A stretch of 64,000 nucleotides of DNA from a bacterium. GTDB lineage: Bacteria > Bacteroidota > Ignavibacteria > Ignavibacteriales > Ignavibacteriaceae. The notes beneath the pieces are model-generated. The model did no database searches. It was not told the DNA's origin and saw only the letters and a program-made list of their open reading frames with translations. Of the stretch, positions 7,735 to 16,735 are shown piece after piece. Position numbers and translations under genes: made by a program. Numbering within the stretch: position 1 is the stretch's first letter; every line of letters starts with the position of its first letter. The stretch covers positions 1,116,001-1,180,000 of the forward strand of contig JADJWC010000001.1 of assembly GCA_016716565.1 (NCBI GenBank), in the 5' to 3' direction.

Positions 7735-7956
7735 TACATTATCTACCATACTATCATCTACTACGATCTCGAGCTTTGTTCGAGGAACGGATAGTATTTT
7801 GTCATCAATTATTTTAATATCCTTTGTGTTAATCTCAGCTTTTCCAAAACCAATTATTTCCGAGATTGTAATTCCCGGTAATGTTTTAATCTCTTTTAAG
7901 GCTTCTAAAACCTTTAACAGTTTAAATGGTCGAATTATTGCTTTTATTTCTTTCAT
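7615..7956 (-). CDS. P-II family signalling protein lacking the T-loop tyrosine
   Basis: This 113-residue protein belongs to the P-II (GlnB/GlnK) family, trimeric sensors of 2-oxoglutarate and ATP/ADP. It has the N-terminal MKEIKAIIRPFKL, the nucleotide-binding GDGKIFV segment (about residues 88-94) and the usual IRTNER-AI end. In the T-loop the uridylylated Tyr51 is replaced by Asp (IKIIDDKILS), so classical uridylylation is not expected. The start at 7956 is chosen because AAAAAGGGAT lies just upstream; the upstream in-frame extension is not P-II-like. The gene is complete and overlaps the truncated fhs end. No amtB or glnA is visible nearby. Confidence 0.88.
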   Translation of the reverse strand: MKEIKAIIRPFKLLKVLEALKEIKTLPGITISEIIGFGKAEINTKDIKIIDDKILSVPRTKLEIVVDDSMVDNVLNIIQKVAHTGNSGDGKIFVSNVDEVIKIRTNERSKVAI

Positions 7957-8045
7957 CTTAATCCCTTTTTGAATTTTATGATTATTGTTTATTCCTGCAA
8001 AGCAAGAGACTTGTTTTATATTCAAAAGAATATAAAGAGAATTTA

Positions 8046-8068
8046 ATTGAGTTGGCTAAGGACTCAAT
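8046..8068. promoter_or_regulatory. Inverted repeat upstream of the P-II gene
   Basis: ATTGAGT (8046-8052) and ACTCAAT (8062-8068) form a 7-bp perfect inverted repeat with a 9-base gap, about 90 bases upstream of the P-II start. It could be an operator for that gene. The rest of the 8026-8278 gap holds no gene I can support. Confidence 0.35.
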
Positions 8069-8278
8069 AATTCCTTATTACGCTTTCCTTATAATAAATA
8101 TTTTTAAACTAATTTTTCGACAACTTCTTCTTAATGATTTTATCTGAGCTTACTCTTATCGCAGACTTATTTCATTAGAATTCCGACTTAAGCAATATCA
8201 TTATTACCGATTTTTCTTGCCGTTGATAATATTCACACCTCTCTGTTAACAGAATTAAACCTTATGCAAAATACTTTT

Positions 8279-9358
8279 TTAGTATCTCGTTTTCAGAACA
8301 ATATTACCAAGGTCTTTAATTTGATCCTGTGTGGTAAAAATTGTTCTGCCTTTCTTTGCAAGTACTTCCCAAGCTATGTTGCTGGTAATGTCATCGATAG
8401 CGCCTTGTGTTCTAGGATCTTCAATTATATCAAAAGTTCTTTCAGTTTTCATTAATACAGGCTGTACAAAATTTCGATGTATAATCAAAAGTTCACCTCT
8501 GCCGTCAATAGCCGCCTGATAAATTTCCTGAAGATCTGTTACTACTTTGCCCTGAGCAACCGCCTCTTTCATTTCCTCTATAGCCATAGCCATGCGTTCC
8601 TGCTGTAAATTATTAATCAGCCCCCAGGTTTGTTGAACGACTTGATGGGGAGCTCTTCTGTTATAGTCAATTTTAACAAATCCATGATATACTTCCGGTT
8701 TATCAGCTACCTGAATGAGCAGACTATAATTATCAACGGTGCATACTACAATACAATTCAGACCTGTCTCGTTATAAACTTTTACAAGAGATTTATCTAT
8801 CCTGTTAAAATATTTTCTAATCAAATCATCTACATATTCCGGATCGCTTTTCCTCTCCGGAAAGAAAATATTATGTGTGTTTTCCGGAAAAGGGAAGTCA
8901 TCATTTATGATTTCCCCAATTATTCCGTCATTTATCGCTTCGTATAAATTAACCCCGCCTTGCGAAAGTACCATCACCAAATAAGGCTCACTTTGGTTAT
9001 AAGCTTTAATCAACGAACGGATGGCAAAAGTATTAGAAACATGTACCCGATTTTGACGTATAGACCAAGGTAGTTTTACAATCTCTTCTGTATCGTTTGA
9101 TAAGAACAGGTGAAGACTCTCCAAATTAAAATTCACATCAATTTCATTTTGCACTGTTGCGATTTTCTCTAGTAGCACTTCGTTTGATTTCTTACCAAAC
9201 TCTTTAACTACTCTCTTTTCTGCTTCTTTTAGCAGATTCTTTAAAATGATTTTATCCTGTGCGTTGTCCGGATGCGTACGATGTGTATTGAATGAAATGG
9301 TAACGCAAGGAGTATTTTTTTCACTTCCCAATTGCATTAATAATTCTTTTAGTGCCAT
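8279..9358 (-). CDS. Bacterial archaeo-eukaryotic release-factor-like protein (baeRF family 3)
   Basis: This 359-residue protein matches the family-3 bacterial relatives of the eRF1/Pelota release factors. Recognisable features are the N-terminal ISFNTHRTHPDNAQDKIILKNLLKEAE, a central beta-rich domain with SQGGVNLYEAINDGI, and a C-terminal domain with the GRGELLIIHRNF segment, which resembles the L7Ae-like part of eRF1. The related domains bind ribosomes, and a role in ribosome rescue or hibernation has been proposed from context; the precise activity is not established. The start is supported by GGAGGG upstream. It stands alone on its strand between P-II and a small unknown gene. Confidence 0.82.
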   Translation of the reverse strand: MALKELLMQLGSEKNTPCVTISFNTHRTHPDNAQDKIILKNLLKEAEKRVVKEFGKKSNEVLLEKIATVQNEIDVNFNLESLHLFLSNDTEEIVKLPWSIRQNRVHVSNTFAIRSLIKAYNQSEPYLVMVLSQGGVNLYEAINDGIIGEIINDDFPFPENTHNIFFPERKSDPEYVDDLIRKYFNRIDKSLVKVYNETGLNCIVVCTVDNYSLLIQVADKPEVYHGFVKIDYNRRAPHQVVQQTWGLINNLQQERMAMAIEEMKEAVAQGKVVTDLQEIYQAAIDGRGELLIIHRNFVQPVLMKTERTFDIIEDPRTQGAIDDITSNIAWEVLAKKGRTIFTTQDQIKDLGNIVLKTRY

Positions 9359-9493
9359 AGTCTTCCCTCCTACTCTTTGTTAATAATTTTTATTAAATAT
9401 TGTGTTTAATTCAATCCTGCATGGTGAAAATAACAGAGGTTCAGATTAAATTAGCTTTATGTTATCCAGGACAGTGTAGATTACTTAAAGCTC

Positions 9494-9730
9494 TTAGCTA
9501 GTTTGCCCCCACTCGGACATTATAATTCCCAGGTTCAAATTTCGAATTTTACTATTTGATTTATCTTTGATTTTACTTTCAACTGCAATTGAATAGCCTA
9601 AAAATATAAGTTGAACAGCTTGTGTTATTTCGTCTTCAGATATAATCGCACTTCTATTATCTGATAGAAATTTAATTGCTTCCTCTCTAAAATTATTTAA
9701 TCTAAAGATTTCCAGCCTCTCTTTATTCAT
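9494..9730 (-). CDS. Hypothetical protein (78 aa)
   Basis: This is a 78-residue protein without a recognised family. It looks helical in its N-terminal 50 residues (LNNFREEAIKFLSDNRSAII) and ends in a polar tail. No cysteine pair, signal or membrane span is seen. It lies 24 bases downstream of the FolE2-like pseudogene on the same strand, so the two may have been co-transcribed. It could be a genuine small protein or a fragment. Confidence is limited because no conserved motif anchors it. Confidence 0.45.
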   Translation of the reverse strand: MNKERLEIFRLNNFREEAIKFLSDNRSAIISEDEITQAVQLIFLGYSIAVESKIKDKSNSKIRNLNLGIIMSEWGQTS

Positions 9731-9754
9731 TTTGTATCATTGTTTAGCTAATTC

Positions 9755-10518
9755 TTATACGAATATATGTTCGGTTTCATACTCATTAATGAGGGCAGGT
9801 TTATATCTTTCACCTGATAATCCCAGAGAAAATGAATATAACATTTTTCGTGTTATTAGTTTCACGGTACATTTATCGGTATTAAACTCTTCAGATAATT
9901 TATTCTCTAATTTTTCAAGTAAAGAGAACCTGTTATCGTCATCGAAAATTGATAACGGGCTGGAGTTCAGCCTTTCAAACTGATTTTCTACAAGCTCAAC
10001 GATGTCTTCTAAAAAATATACATCGAAGCCTTCCATCTTGATTAGAAGAAGAGCAGGTATATCTAAAATTTCTTTCTGGATACCAGGCATTATATATTCT
10101 TTTCCGACAATAGGGATCTCGACCAAATAATTTCTTGAATAATCAAATGATGAATTTTTTGTAACCTTGAACTGGCATTTGTATTTCATTGAATGCTTTT
10201 GTCTGGTATTTCGAGGGCATTTTTCAATGAAAAATGGAAAACTAAAAATTAAATCAATTGATCTTGCATCAATTGAATTCAAATAACTAACTATTTTATT
10301 CGACAACTGCTGTAAGCCAACATAATCATCACTATTACATATGATTCCAAGTATGTTTGTTTCGAATTGCTCTTCGAATATTTTTTCAATCATTGCATGG
10401 ATTGATAAACAGGTTATTGAGTGTTTTCCCCTTCAGCCTTTGCTTTTCTACCAACCTTTAATGGAAATTCTAATCCTTCGATACAAACTTCGAGCAAATT
10501 TTTTTTGACTGTGGCCAT
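9755..10518 (-). pseudogene. Degenerate GTP cyclohydrolase FolE2/MptA-like protein with frameshift
   Basis: Two frames make one FolE2/MptA-like protein. The first begins at 10518 (MATVKKNLLEVCIEGLEFPL, the usual VGVKxLxxPV region) and stops at 10414; the second continues from about 10420 and runs to 9755. Family resemblance is clear in IFSFPFFIEKCPRNTRQKHSM-type sequence (FolE2: RFPYFIEKRAPVSGAKSLM) and in FLEDIVELVENQFERLNSSPL. The catalytic CPCSKEIS segment is replaced by MPGIQKEIL, so the metal-binding cysteine is absent. With folE intact at 3338, this copy is probably a decayed or repurposed paralogue. The family call rests on my reading of motifs, not on an alignment. Confidence 0.55.
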
Positions 10519-10597
10519 AATTAGTATCTTTCAAATTTTGAGTTAATTTTCTATAAGATTTTTACAAGATTATAGTTTTTTTTCTGAATATTCTTAT

Positions 10598-11016
10598 TTA
10601 CTTTTTAAGTAATCTAAATGCTGCTTCCGGTTGAAATAAAATTTGCTGAACCAGAAATCGCCTTTTACCTGCGGGCACCTTCCATTCAATTATATCACCC
10701 ACTTTATACCCCAAAAGTGCTGTTCCTACCGGGGCAAGGACTGAAATTTTATTTTTTGAACTATCCGCATATTCCGGGTAGACGATTGTGTATTCAAACT
10801 CCCTATGAGTATTAAGATCTTTTACGACAACAGTCGAATTCATAGTAATCACATTTTCATCTATATTGTCATCATTAATCACCTCGGCACGTTCGAGCTC
10901 AATCAGCAATTCTTTCATATTATTCAAATCATTACTGTTTACTCCGATGGTTGCTCTGAAAAGACTTTTCAATTTTAATTTATCTTTTTCGGTTATATAA
11001 ATTTTCTTTTTGTCAT
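10598..11016 (-). pseudogene. Rnk/GreA-C-type nucleoside diphosphate kinase regulator, frameshifted near the N-terminus
   Basis: The 10598-10975 frame encodes the C-terminal FKBP-like domain shared by Rnk and the GreA/GreB factors, with STVVVKDLNTHREFEYTIVYP, then ISVLAPVGTALLGYKVGDII and a final KRRFLVQQILFQPEA. Upstream, ATG at 11016 starts MTKRK, then a stop follows because one A seems missing from an A-run. With it restored the protein reads MTKRKIYITEKDKLKLKSLF, the normal Rnk N-terminus. Rnk binds RNA polymerase and affects nucleotide pools. As sequenced, translation would need a non-ATG start (TTG at 10972) and would lose the coiled-coil. A sequencing error in the homopolymer is possible. 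Confidence 0.72.
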
Positions 11017-11077
11017 TTTAATTCCTATTTAAAAAATGGTAAATGTAATAGCGCGTTAGACTATAATTGAGCGCAAT

Positions 11078-11599
11078 TTATTTATGGTCTCTTGATATAT
11101 ATCCTTTAAATGGTGACGCTGGTTGAATATTAATAAAAACATCCGGATCAATTTTATTTACTATCTCCAGTAACCTAATGTATCTGTTCCTATTAATTAC
11201 AGTGAACACCATCAATATATCCCCAGTAACGCCTGCGCCTGGTAAAATGGTCGCACCGAAGTTAGCATCTCTTAAAGCATTTGCTATAAGTTGTCCTTTC
11301 CCTTTTGATAGTATACTGATCTGAATATAACTGAAGCCGAGTTTCTGATCCATGGTAACTCCCAAAAATGTTCCAAGTGCGAATCCACTGGCATAACCAA
11401 TTAAGTTAAGCTCATGATCCATATGTTGAACAATATATCGCATCGCAAAAATCCATATCAGCACCTCAAAAAAACCTGTAATCGCGGCTATATATTTTCT
11501 TGATTGAATTACGAAGATTGACCTCAGAGTTCCAAGGGAAACATCAAATATTCTCAATAGTGCTATTACACCAGCACTAAGAATTAATTCTGGTAACAC
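11078..11599 (-). CDS. UPF0316/DUF5698-DUF2179 membrane protein
   Basis: This 173-residue protein has two or three N-terminal membrane helices (residues 1-90, with LGTLRSIFVIQSRK between the first and second). A C-terminal cytosolic domain follows, with SILSKGKGQLIANALRDANFGATILPGAG, typical of the DUF2179 ferredoxin-like fold in the UPF0316 family. The family is of unknown function; DUF2179 domains also end YitT-type proteins and may bind a small ligand. The start is a GTG at 11599 with GGAG about 9 bases upstream. It stands between rnk and the truncated SDR and shares their strand. Confidence 0.82.
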   Translation of the reverse strand: MLPELILSAGVIALLRIFDVSLGTLRSIFVIQSRKYIAAITGFFEVLIWIFAMRYIVQHMDHELNLIGYASGFALGTFLGVTMDQKLGFSYIQISILSKGKGQLIANALRDANFGATILPGAGVTGDILMVFTVINRNRYIRLLEIVNKIDPDVFINIQPASPFKGYISRDHK

Positions 11600-11650
11600 T
11601 CTTTAAATCTCCTTCTTTATCCGTTATTGTTATATCTTTAACTTTTATTT

Positions 11651-12345
11651 TTATTGAGCAGTGTAACCGCCATCTATTACCAATTCACTTCCTGTGACAA
11701 ACTTAGATTCATCCGATACAAGGTAAATTACTCCATATGCGATATCTAATGGTTCGCCAATGTGTCCAATTGGGTGTAAGCTATCTAAGTGTTCTCTGAA
11801 CCCAGTTTTTAGTTTCCCAAACTCTTCAACTAATGGTGTCCAAATAAAACCCGGATGTATAGAATTAATCCGGATGTTATCTTTTGCATAAATTATCGCA
11901 TCATTTTTTGTCATTAATCTAACAGCACCTTTTGAAGCATGATAATGTGGTATGTCTCCAGCACCTATTAGTCCATAAATTGACGACATATTTACGATAC
12001 TCCCACCATTGCCATTTTTTTTCATCTGAAGTACAGCATGCTTAGTGCAAAAGAAAACACCTTTTACGTTAATATTCATGACAGCATCCCATTCATCCTC
12101 GCTTAATTCGTGTGTCGGCTTATCAACACCTGATATTCCAGCATTGTTTACTGTGGAATCGAGATGTCCGAATTCATTTACTATTTCAGAATAAACCTTT
12201 TCAACTTCTTTTTCTTTCAATACATCAAGTTGCCAAAACTTCGCGACACCTCCAGAATCATTAATTATTTGAACCACTTCTTGACCCTCTTTTTCAAGAA
12301 TATCAGTAACAGCAACTTTTGCACCTTCTTTCGCTAATAGAATAT
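11651..12345 (-). pseudogene. Short-chain dehydrogenase/reductase, 5' end deleted
   Basis: This is a Rossmann-fold SDR missing its first 25 or so residues, including the TGxxxGIG cofactor motif. The remaining sequence begins within LLAKEGAKVAVTDI and is otherwise complete: NNAGISG, the catalytic serine region NMSSIYGLIG, YHASKGA (Tyr and Lys of the active site) and the C-terminal SELVIDGGY. The closest visible relative is the intact SDR at 22721-23470. Upstream, the sequence passes directly into a ferredoxin gene in another frame, and the ferredoxin is itself cut short. This points to a deletion fusing two neighbouring minus-strand genes near 12340. Confidence 0.85.
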
Positions 12346-12513
12346 AACAGGACAAACAGATACGCACTGTGGTTCATTGTGGTAGCCCACACATTCAGAA
12401 CATAGATTAGGATCTATAACAAATATTGTATCACCCCGTGAAATTGCTTCGTTCGGACATTCAGGTTCACAAGCATGACAATTAATACATTCTTCCATTA
12501 TCGTATAAGCCAT
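12334..12513 (-). pseudogene. 2[4Fe-4S]-type ferredoxin, 3' end deleted
   Basis: This 59-residue frame starts at 12513. It encodes a bacterial ferredoxin with the first cluster ligands CINCHACEPECP and the second site ending in CVSVCPV. After CPV the family sequence ends and a stop follows three residues later, inside sequence that belongs to the neighbouring SDR. Normal members of this YfhL/FdxN-like type continue for some 10-25 residues. All cluster cysteines appear to be present, so a short product might still fold. It acts as a small electron carrier, here beside a sigma-54 activator and NifX-like genes. Confidence 0.8.
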
Positions 12514-12838
12514 TTTTCATATCCTTTACTTTCTTTGTTTTGATACTTGATACGTCCTAAAATTTATACTATGCATTATAGATGATGCGACCGAATAAAA
12601 TTCTTGATTCGATTGGTGCTTCCATTCGAATGTGATAATTCAAAAAGGAAGCCAATAATATTATTGTGGAATTGTGCTAAATACGATTTGTACTTAAATA
12701 GTATTGCAGATATGCATTGTCGATGGAAAGACGATTTCCATTTTGCAATTAGAGTTATTGTGGTATCTAGAATTGAATTCTACTAATTCGCAACTTCGCT
12801 TAAATTGATTATATTAACCAAAATTCAATATTAATCAT
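12514..12838. other. Divergent intergenic region, no gene supported
   Basis: These 325 bases separate the ferredoxin (-) from the sigma-54 activator (+). Short open frames occur, but none has a plausible start or composition. I looked for a -24/-12 sigma-54 promoter and found no convincing GG-N10-GC. Confidence 0.5.
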
Positions 12839-14567
12839 TTGAGGTTTAAGGTTGATACTCTTGAAGCAAAGAAAAAGTTTGTTGCTTCTGATGGTATTAT
12901 TGCAATAAATAAAGAGCATAGAATTATTGTTTTTAATGATGGCGCTAGTAGGATTACTGGATTCAGTACTGATGAGATCATTTCAAAACAAAGTAATATT
13001 TTATTTGATCCTACACTTGGCGAAAACACAATAATAAATAACAGCTTAAATTCTGGTGAGATTTTTTCAAATATATCGCTAAGAATTAAAACAGGAGTAA
13101 CAAGCAACTTGAGGTAAACGCGTCGATAAGTCCCCTTATACAGCCCGATCATGGTGTAATTGGACTCATTATCGTTTTCAGAGACATCAATGAGGTTGTT
13201 TCACTCCATCTTACTCTGCAACAAAAAAACGAAGAAATTATTAAACAAAAAAATAAACTCGAGACTATTTTCAATAGTTTGCTTGAAGGGACTTTTACAG
13301 TTGATTCTGAATGGAAAATAACTTCATTCAATAAAGCCGCTGAAGGAATAACAGGTTTTTCGGCTTCCGAAGCATTGGGGAAAGATTACTGGGAGGTTTT
13401 TCCTTCTGAGGCTGGGAAGGAAGATCTACTGTTAAAATCATTCATTGAAGATCATCATCAGAATCTTCTAAGGGAAACTACAATCATTCGTAAAGATGGT
13501 AGTAGGGTGCTTGTCAGAATTAACTCAGCTCAATTACTGGATACAAGAAGTAATAAAATCGGCAGGGTCGTAACCTTCGAAGATATAAGCATAATGAAAA
13601 ACCTTTCCGATCATATTGAAGAAAGATTTCATTTTAAAAATGTAATTGGTCGTAGTAAACCTATGTTACAGGTATTCAGCATGATGGAAAATGTTTTAGA
13701 TACAGATAGTACAGTTCTAATTACAGGAGATAGTGGAACAGGAAAGGAAGTGATAGCACGGGCAATTCACTTGAATAGTGCGAGAAAATCTGAACCATTT
13801 ATTGCTGTTAATTGTACTGCATTTGCTGAAACACTACTGGAAAGTGAACTGTTTGGACACGAAAAAGGAGCGTTTACCGGAGCTATTCGGACAAAACCAG
13901 GTCGGTTCGAATTAGCTGCAAACGGAACTTTATTTCTTGATGAAATTGGCGACATTCCTTTATCCACACAGGTAAAATTATTACGGGTTTTGGAAAACAG
14001 GCAGTTTGAAAGAGTTGGTGGAACCAAAACAATTCAACTCAATGCACGAATTATTTCTGCAACACACAGAGATTTAGAAAAAGAAATAATAAATGGAAAA
14101 TTCAGAGAGGACTTGTTTTATAGGATCAATGTAATCAATATTCACTTACCGTCATTACACGAACGAGAAGATGATATTCCCAGCCTGGTCAATCATTTTA
14201 TGTCAAAGTTTAACAATAAATTTAAAAAAAATATCCACTATATATCACCGAATGCGTTGAAGGTGATTACTAATTACGATTGGCCGGGAAATATTAGAGA
14301 ATTAGAAAATGTAATTGAGCATTCATTTGTTGTTTGTAACTCAGATGCAATTAAAACAGAACATCTTCCTTAAAGTTACAAGGATATTTTAAAAAGTTAA
14401 ACCTAAATGAGAATGAAGCCGAAAGTAAAACGCCATTTGAACAGGCTGAAAGACAGTTAATACAATCCACTCTTCGGAAGCATAATGGAAATCGTTCACA
14501 AACTGCAATTGAACTAGGCATTAATAAAAGTACGCTATGGCGAAAAATGAAAAAGTATGAGCTTTAG
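12839..14567 (+). pseudogene. PAS-PAS-AAA+ sigma-54-dependent activator with two frameshifts
   Basis: Three consecutive frames encode one regulator. The first (12839-13117) is a PAS domain (DGIIAINKEHRIIVFNDGAS). After a shift near 13100 the second frame completes it and carries a second PAS (from about 13279) and a full AAA+ domain with Walker A GDSGTGKE, the sigma-54-contacting GAFTGA and Walker B LFLDEIGD. This stops at 14373, and the Fis-type helix-turn-helix (AERQLIQSTLRKHNGNRSQT, then LGINKSTLWRKMKKYEL) continues in the third frame to 14567. The DNA-binding part is thus out of frame. It probably controlled the neighbouring ferredoxin and NifX-like genes. Confidence 0.85.
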
Positions 14568-14633
14568 ATTTTCATTTAATAAATATTGGTCTGGAATTTG
14601 TTACTTAGTATATACTAACCTAACGGAGTATAA

Positions 14634-14975
14634 ATGAAAGTAGCAATCTGTATAAAATATATTAACGGTAATCCAAGATTTGCTGATACGCTTGGAAACT
14701 CAGATCAATTCTTTATTTATGACATAGAGAAGAAAAATCTTAATGATAAGTTCACAAATCACTTTAAATCTTCACCTACTTCTGAAATATTTTGTGCACA
14801 GATACTTATAAAAAGAGGCGTAAATGCTGTGGTTTGTGGTAAGTGTGGAAAGGATGCCAAAAATCTTTTTAATGAAGCGAATATTGATGTAATTGAAAAT
14901 GTTTCCATGAGGCCGACTGAATTTGTAAATCTCCTTTACGCTAAATTCAAAGAAAATAAACGTATAGCAGTATAA
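14634..14975 (+). CDS. NifX/NifB-C-type dinitrogenase cofactor-like protein 1
   Basis: This 113-residue protein has the small alpha/beta fold of the NifX/NafY/NifB C-terminal family, which binds iron-molybdenum cofactor or related metal clusters. It begins with MKVAICI, has RFADTLGNSDQFFIYDIE in the typical second strand, then AQILIKRGVNAVVCGKCGKDA and a C-terminal GIDVI-like strand. The GKCGKDA cysteine is unusual and could be a ligand. It lies 66 bases downstream of the sigma-54 activator. Such proteins occur widely outside nitrogen fixers, and no nif structural genes are seen here, so a fixation role is not implied. Confidence 0.8.
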   Translation: MKVAICIKYINGNPRFADTLGNSDQFFIYDIEKKNLNDKFTNHFKSSPTSEIFCAQILIKRGVNAVVCGKCGKDAKNLFNEANIDVIENVSMRPTEFVNLLYAKFKENKRIAV

Positions 14976-15342
14976 ATATCCGGATTTATTATGGGGTTAT
15001 TCTTAAACTGTTTCAATCACCTTACCATTTATATTAATCATATCGGTGAAGTAACTTACTTATATTAATCTTTTTATTTTGCCTCTTATTTTTTCCTAAA
15101 TTATAAACTATTGTCTATAAAACAATCCGAATAGTATTGGTAAAGAGCTTCGTTTACACTCTTTTTGAAAGTAATATATGTTTCCACTCCTCATTTTGCA
15201 ATCTTTTTAATATATCGAAATATTAATCCCATCATTTGTAACAACTATTATATTCATCCTTTGTTCCTTTCAGATTCATAAAAAACTTCGTTTGACTGTT
15301 AAAACACTATTCAGCTATTTTAATGAAAATATATTCTTTTCC
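14976..15342. other. Intergenic region between convergent NifX-like genes
   Basis: These 367 bases lie between two convergent genes. I see no supported open frame, no clear terminator hairpin and no repeat. The sequence is very AT-rich. Confidence 0.5.
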
Positions 15343-15684
15343 TTAACTCAGCTTTAGTAACTTTCCCTGTAAAAACAGTTTTATGCTACTTTGTATATCA
15401 GCTTCTGATGCCAAAAATATTTCAACATTAGCTTTATTAAATTCTTGCTCTATTTTTGGATTCATTGCATACAATATTATTAAATCACAATCAGTCAGGA
15501 TTTGAGCAACTCTAGCATATGAATCTTCAGTAAAATCTAAAACCTGTCCGCTCATTTGAGCAAGTTTTCTATATTGCTTATTCTGAATTTTACCCTCTTC
15601 TATATCAAAAATCATAAATCCAAGGGCGAACCTTAAGTGATAAATTATATTAATTTTATCGTTTGTTGGGATAGCAATTTTCAT
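15343..15684 (-). CDS. NifX/NifB-C-type dinitrogenase cofactor-like protein 2
   Basis: This is a second 113-residue member of the NifX/NafY fold. Its N-terminal MKIAIPTNDKINIIYHLRFALGFMIFDIE matches the family's first two strands, and ARVAQILTDCDLIILYAMNP occupies the place of the usual GVDVVIxGxxG segment. It is convergent with the first copy and only distantly similar to it. AAAAGGTAATCAGA upstream offers a ribosome site. The conserved glycine-rich turn after strand four is changed to AMNPK, so ligand binding may differ. It may be an orphan regulator or metal-cluster carrier. Confidence 0.72.
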   Translation of the reverse strand: MKIAIPTNDKINIIYHLRFALGFMIFDIEEGKIQNKQYRKLAQMSGQVLDFTEDSYARVAQILTDCDLIILYAMNPKIEQEFNKANVEIFLASEADIQSSIKLFLQGKLLKLS

Positions 15685-15720
15685 TTCTGATTACCTTTTA
15701 TCTTTTAGGCTGGAATGTTT

Positions 15721-16011
15721 AATCTATTAGTTCAATTAGTTTGCCAACCCTAGATAAAGATTTGAATAAACGAAGTGCTGATAACAACTACTTAATCTCA
15801 TCTAAAAATTTTTTGAATTTAAAATCATATTGCAATTCTTATATGAAGTTCGAACTGTGAGTTGCAGATTTGCAATATTATCCCCACTCTTGATGGCAAA
15901 TCGGAGAGATTCATTTTAAAAAATATTATAAATGTTGGCTTCGTTGTTGCATCAGTATTACGATAGAAATTTAATACAAGGTTCGAAAACTATTTTGGAT
16001 TGGAGGAAAAG
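15721..16011 (+). repeat. Intergenic repeat, copy A (before a truncated tonB)
   Basis: This segment is similar to 22311-22490 and 27650-27906. Shared blocks include AGTTTGCCAACC (A and B), CTGATAAC/TTGATAAC, AATCTCATCTAAAA, TTGCAATTCTTATATGAA, GTTGCAGATTTGCAATATTA and TCGTTGTTGCATCAGTATTA (A and C). In copies A and C it leads into a tonB-type start. TTGCAGATTTGCAA is a small dyad and a possible operator. Confidence 0.75.
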
Positions 16012-16128
16012 ATGAGCCTAACGAAAAATATAGAAAAATATGAGGGAAGAGATCAATACAGCCTTGTATATGAGGTGTGTTTAATAATAGCACTTCTGAT
16101 TATGATTCTTATAGTTTTATTTCTATAG
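16012..16128 (+). pseudogene. Truncated TonB-like N-terminus
   Basis: This 38-codon frame (ATG at 16012, TAG at 16126-16128) encodes a short charged start and one membrane helix ending LLIMILIVLFL. It parallels residues 1-35 of the intact TonB at 27907 (MGLMKTIGK, then LSLMIMILAFKYF), and the upstream DNA is the same repeat. GGAGGAAAAG supplies a good ribosome site. The proline-rich linker and C-terminal TonB domain are absent. It is best read as a remnant of a duplicated tonB, although a tiny membrane peptide could still be made. Confidence 0.72.
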
Positions 16129-16193
16129 AATGAAGCGATCCCGGCAATAGAAAGAGTAATGTTCTTCAGGTTCTACAATATATAAGTCTTTAA

Positions 16194-16207
16194 TTGACTT
16201 AAGTCAA
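16194..16207. promoter_or_regulatory. FNR/CRP-family-like palindrome
   Basis: TTGACTTAAGTCAA is a perfect 14-bp palindrome resembling an FNR/DNR box (TTGAT-N4-ATCAA). It lies about 70 bases upstream of the cupin start and about 530 upstream of aceE, and resembles the box at 2343-2356. Anaerobic control of the adjacent genes is possible. Confidence 0.45.
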
Positions 16208-16273
16208 AGATTATTGTTCGCCTGAATGTTAGGTTGTTGTTGAGCATAGAATTAAAGTAGAAGGAGCCACAAA

Positions 16274-16691
16274 ATGAGCGAATTAAAAAGAGAGAGTTTA
16301 AAGAAGGAGAGTGCTGACCGCTCCCTTTATGGACTTTTCAATAAATGAAGAAGTTGAGAAGTTGAGAAAAGAACCAGCCTGGCTTAAGGGGGATCGAAAT
16401 GCCGTCACTTTGCAAAAAGATTCAAATTTGCGTGTCGTGCTTACATCGTTACGGAAGGGAACTACTTTACATGAACATAAAGTCGTTGGTCCGATTACAC
16501 TTTTTGTATTATCTGGTAAACTGAATTTTATAGTAGGACTTGAAAAAGTTAGTGTGGGAGCCAATGAATTTATTGTCTTAGAGAAAGCAATCCCTCACAA
16601 TGTAGAAGCTCTGGAAGATGTGGCTTTCATCCTAACTTTAATTCAGCCTCAACAATATTTTGAAATTAATCAAAAAGAACACAAAGATTAG
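16274..16691 (+). pseudogene. Small cupin protein with N-terminal frameshift
   Basis: The body (from about 16311) is a single-domain cupin: VVLTSLRKGTTLHEHKVVGPIT holds the first metal-binding motif (His-Glu-His), and AIPHNVEALEDVAFILTL holds the second-motif histidine. Upstream, ATG at 16274 with AGAAGGAG starts MSELKRESLKKESA, which matches the normal N-terminus of this group but runs into a stop at 16346 in another frame. A one- or two-base indel near 16308 explains this. If translated from 16311 (a weak non-ATG start), the cupin core would be complete. Small cupins of this type have varied or unknown roles. An FNR-like box lies upstream. Confidence 0.68.
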
Positions 16692-16735
16692 AATTTAAAT
16701 CTAATACGGAACTTTTTTAAGAGTTAAGGAAATTT

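Noticed and set aside
12604..12786. Small + strand open frame before the sigma-54 activator
   Set aside because: It has no ribosome site, odd composition and no family resemblance; likely chance.
14580..14633. Sigma-54 (-24/-12) promoter before the first NifX-like gene
   Set aside because: TTGGTCTGGAATTTGTTA has GG at the right spacing but GT instead of GC at -12; too weak to call.
14634..15684. Nitrogen-fixation locus
   Set aside because: NifX-like proteins, a ferredoxin and a sigma-54 activator are suggestive, but no nifHDK or nifB catalytic gene is present, and the fold is common outside nif.
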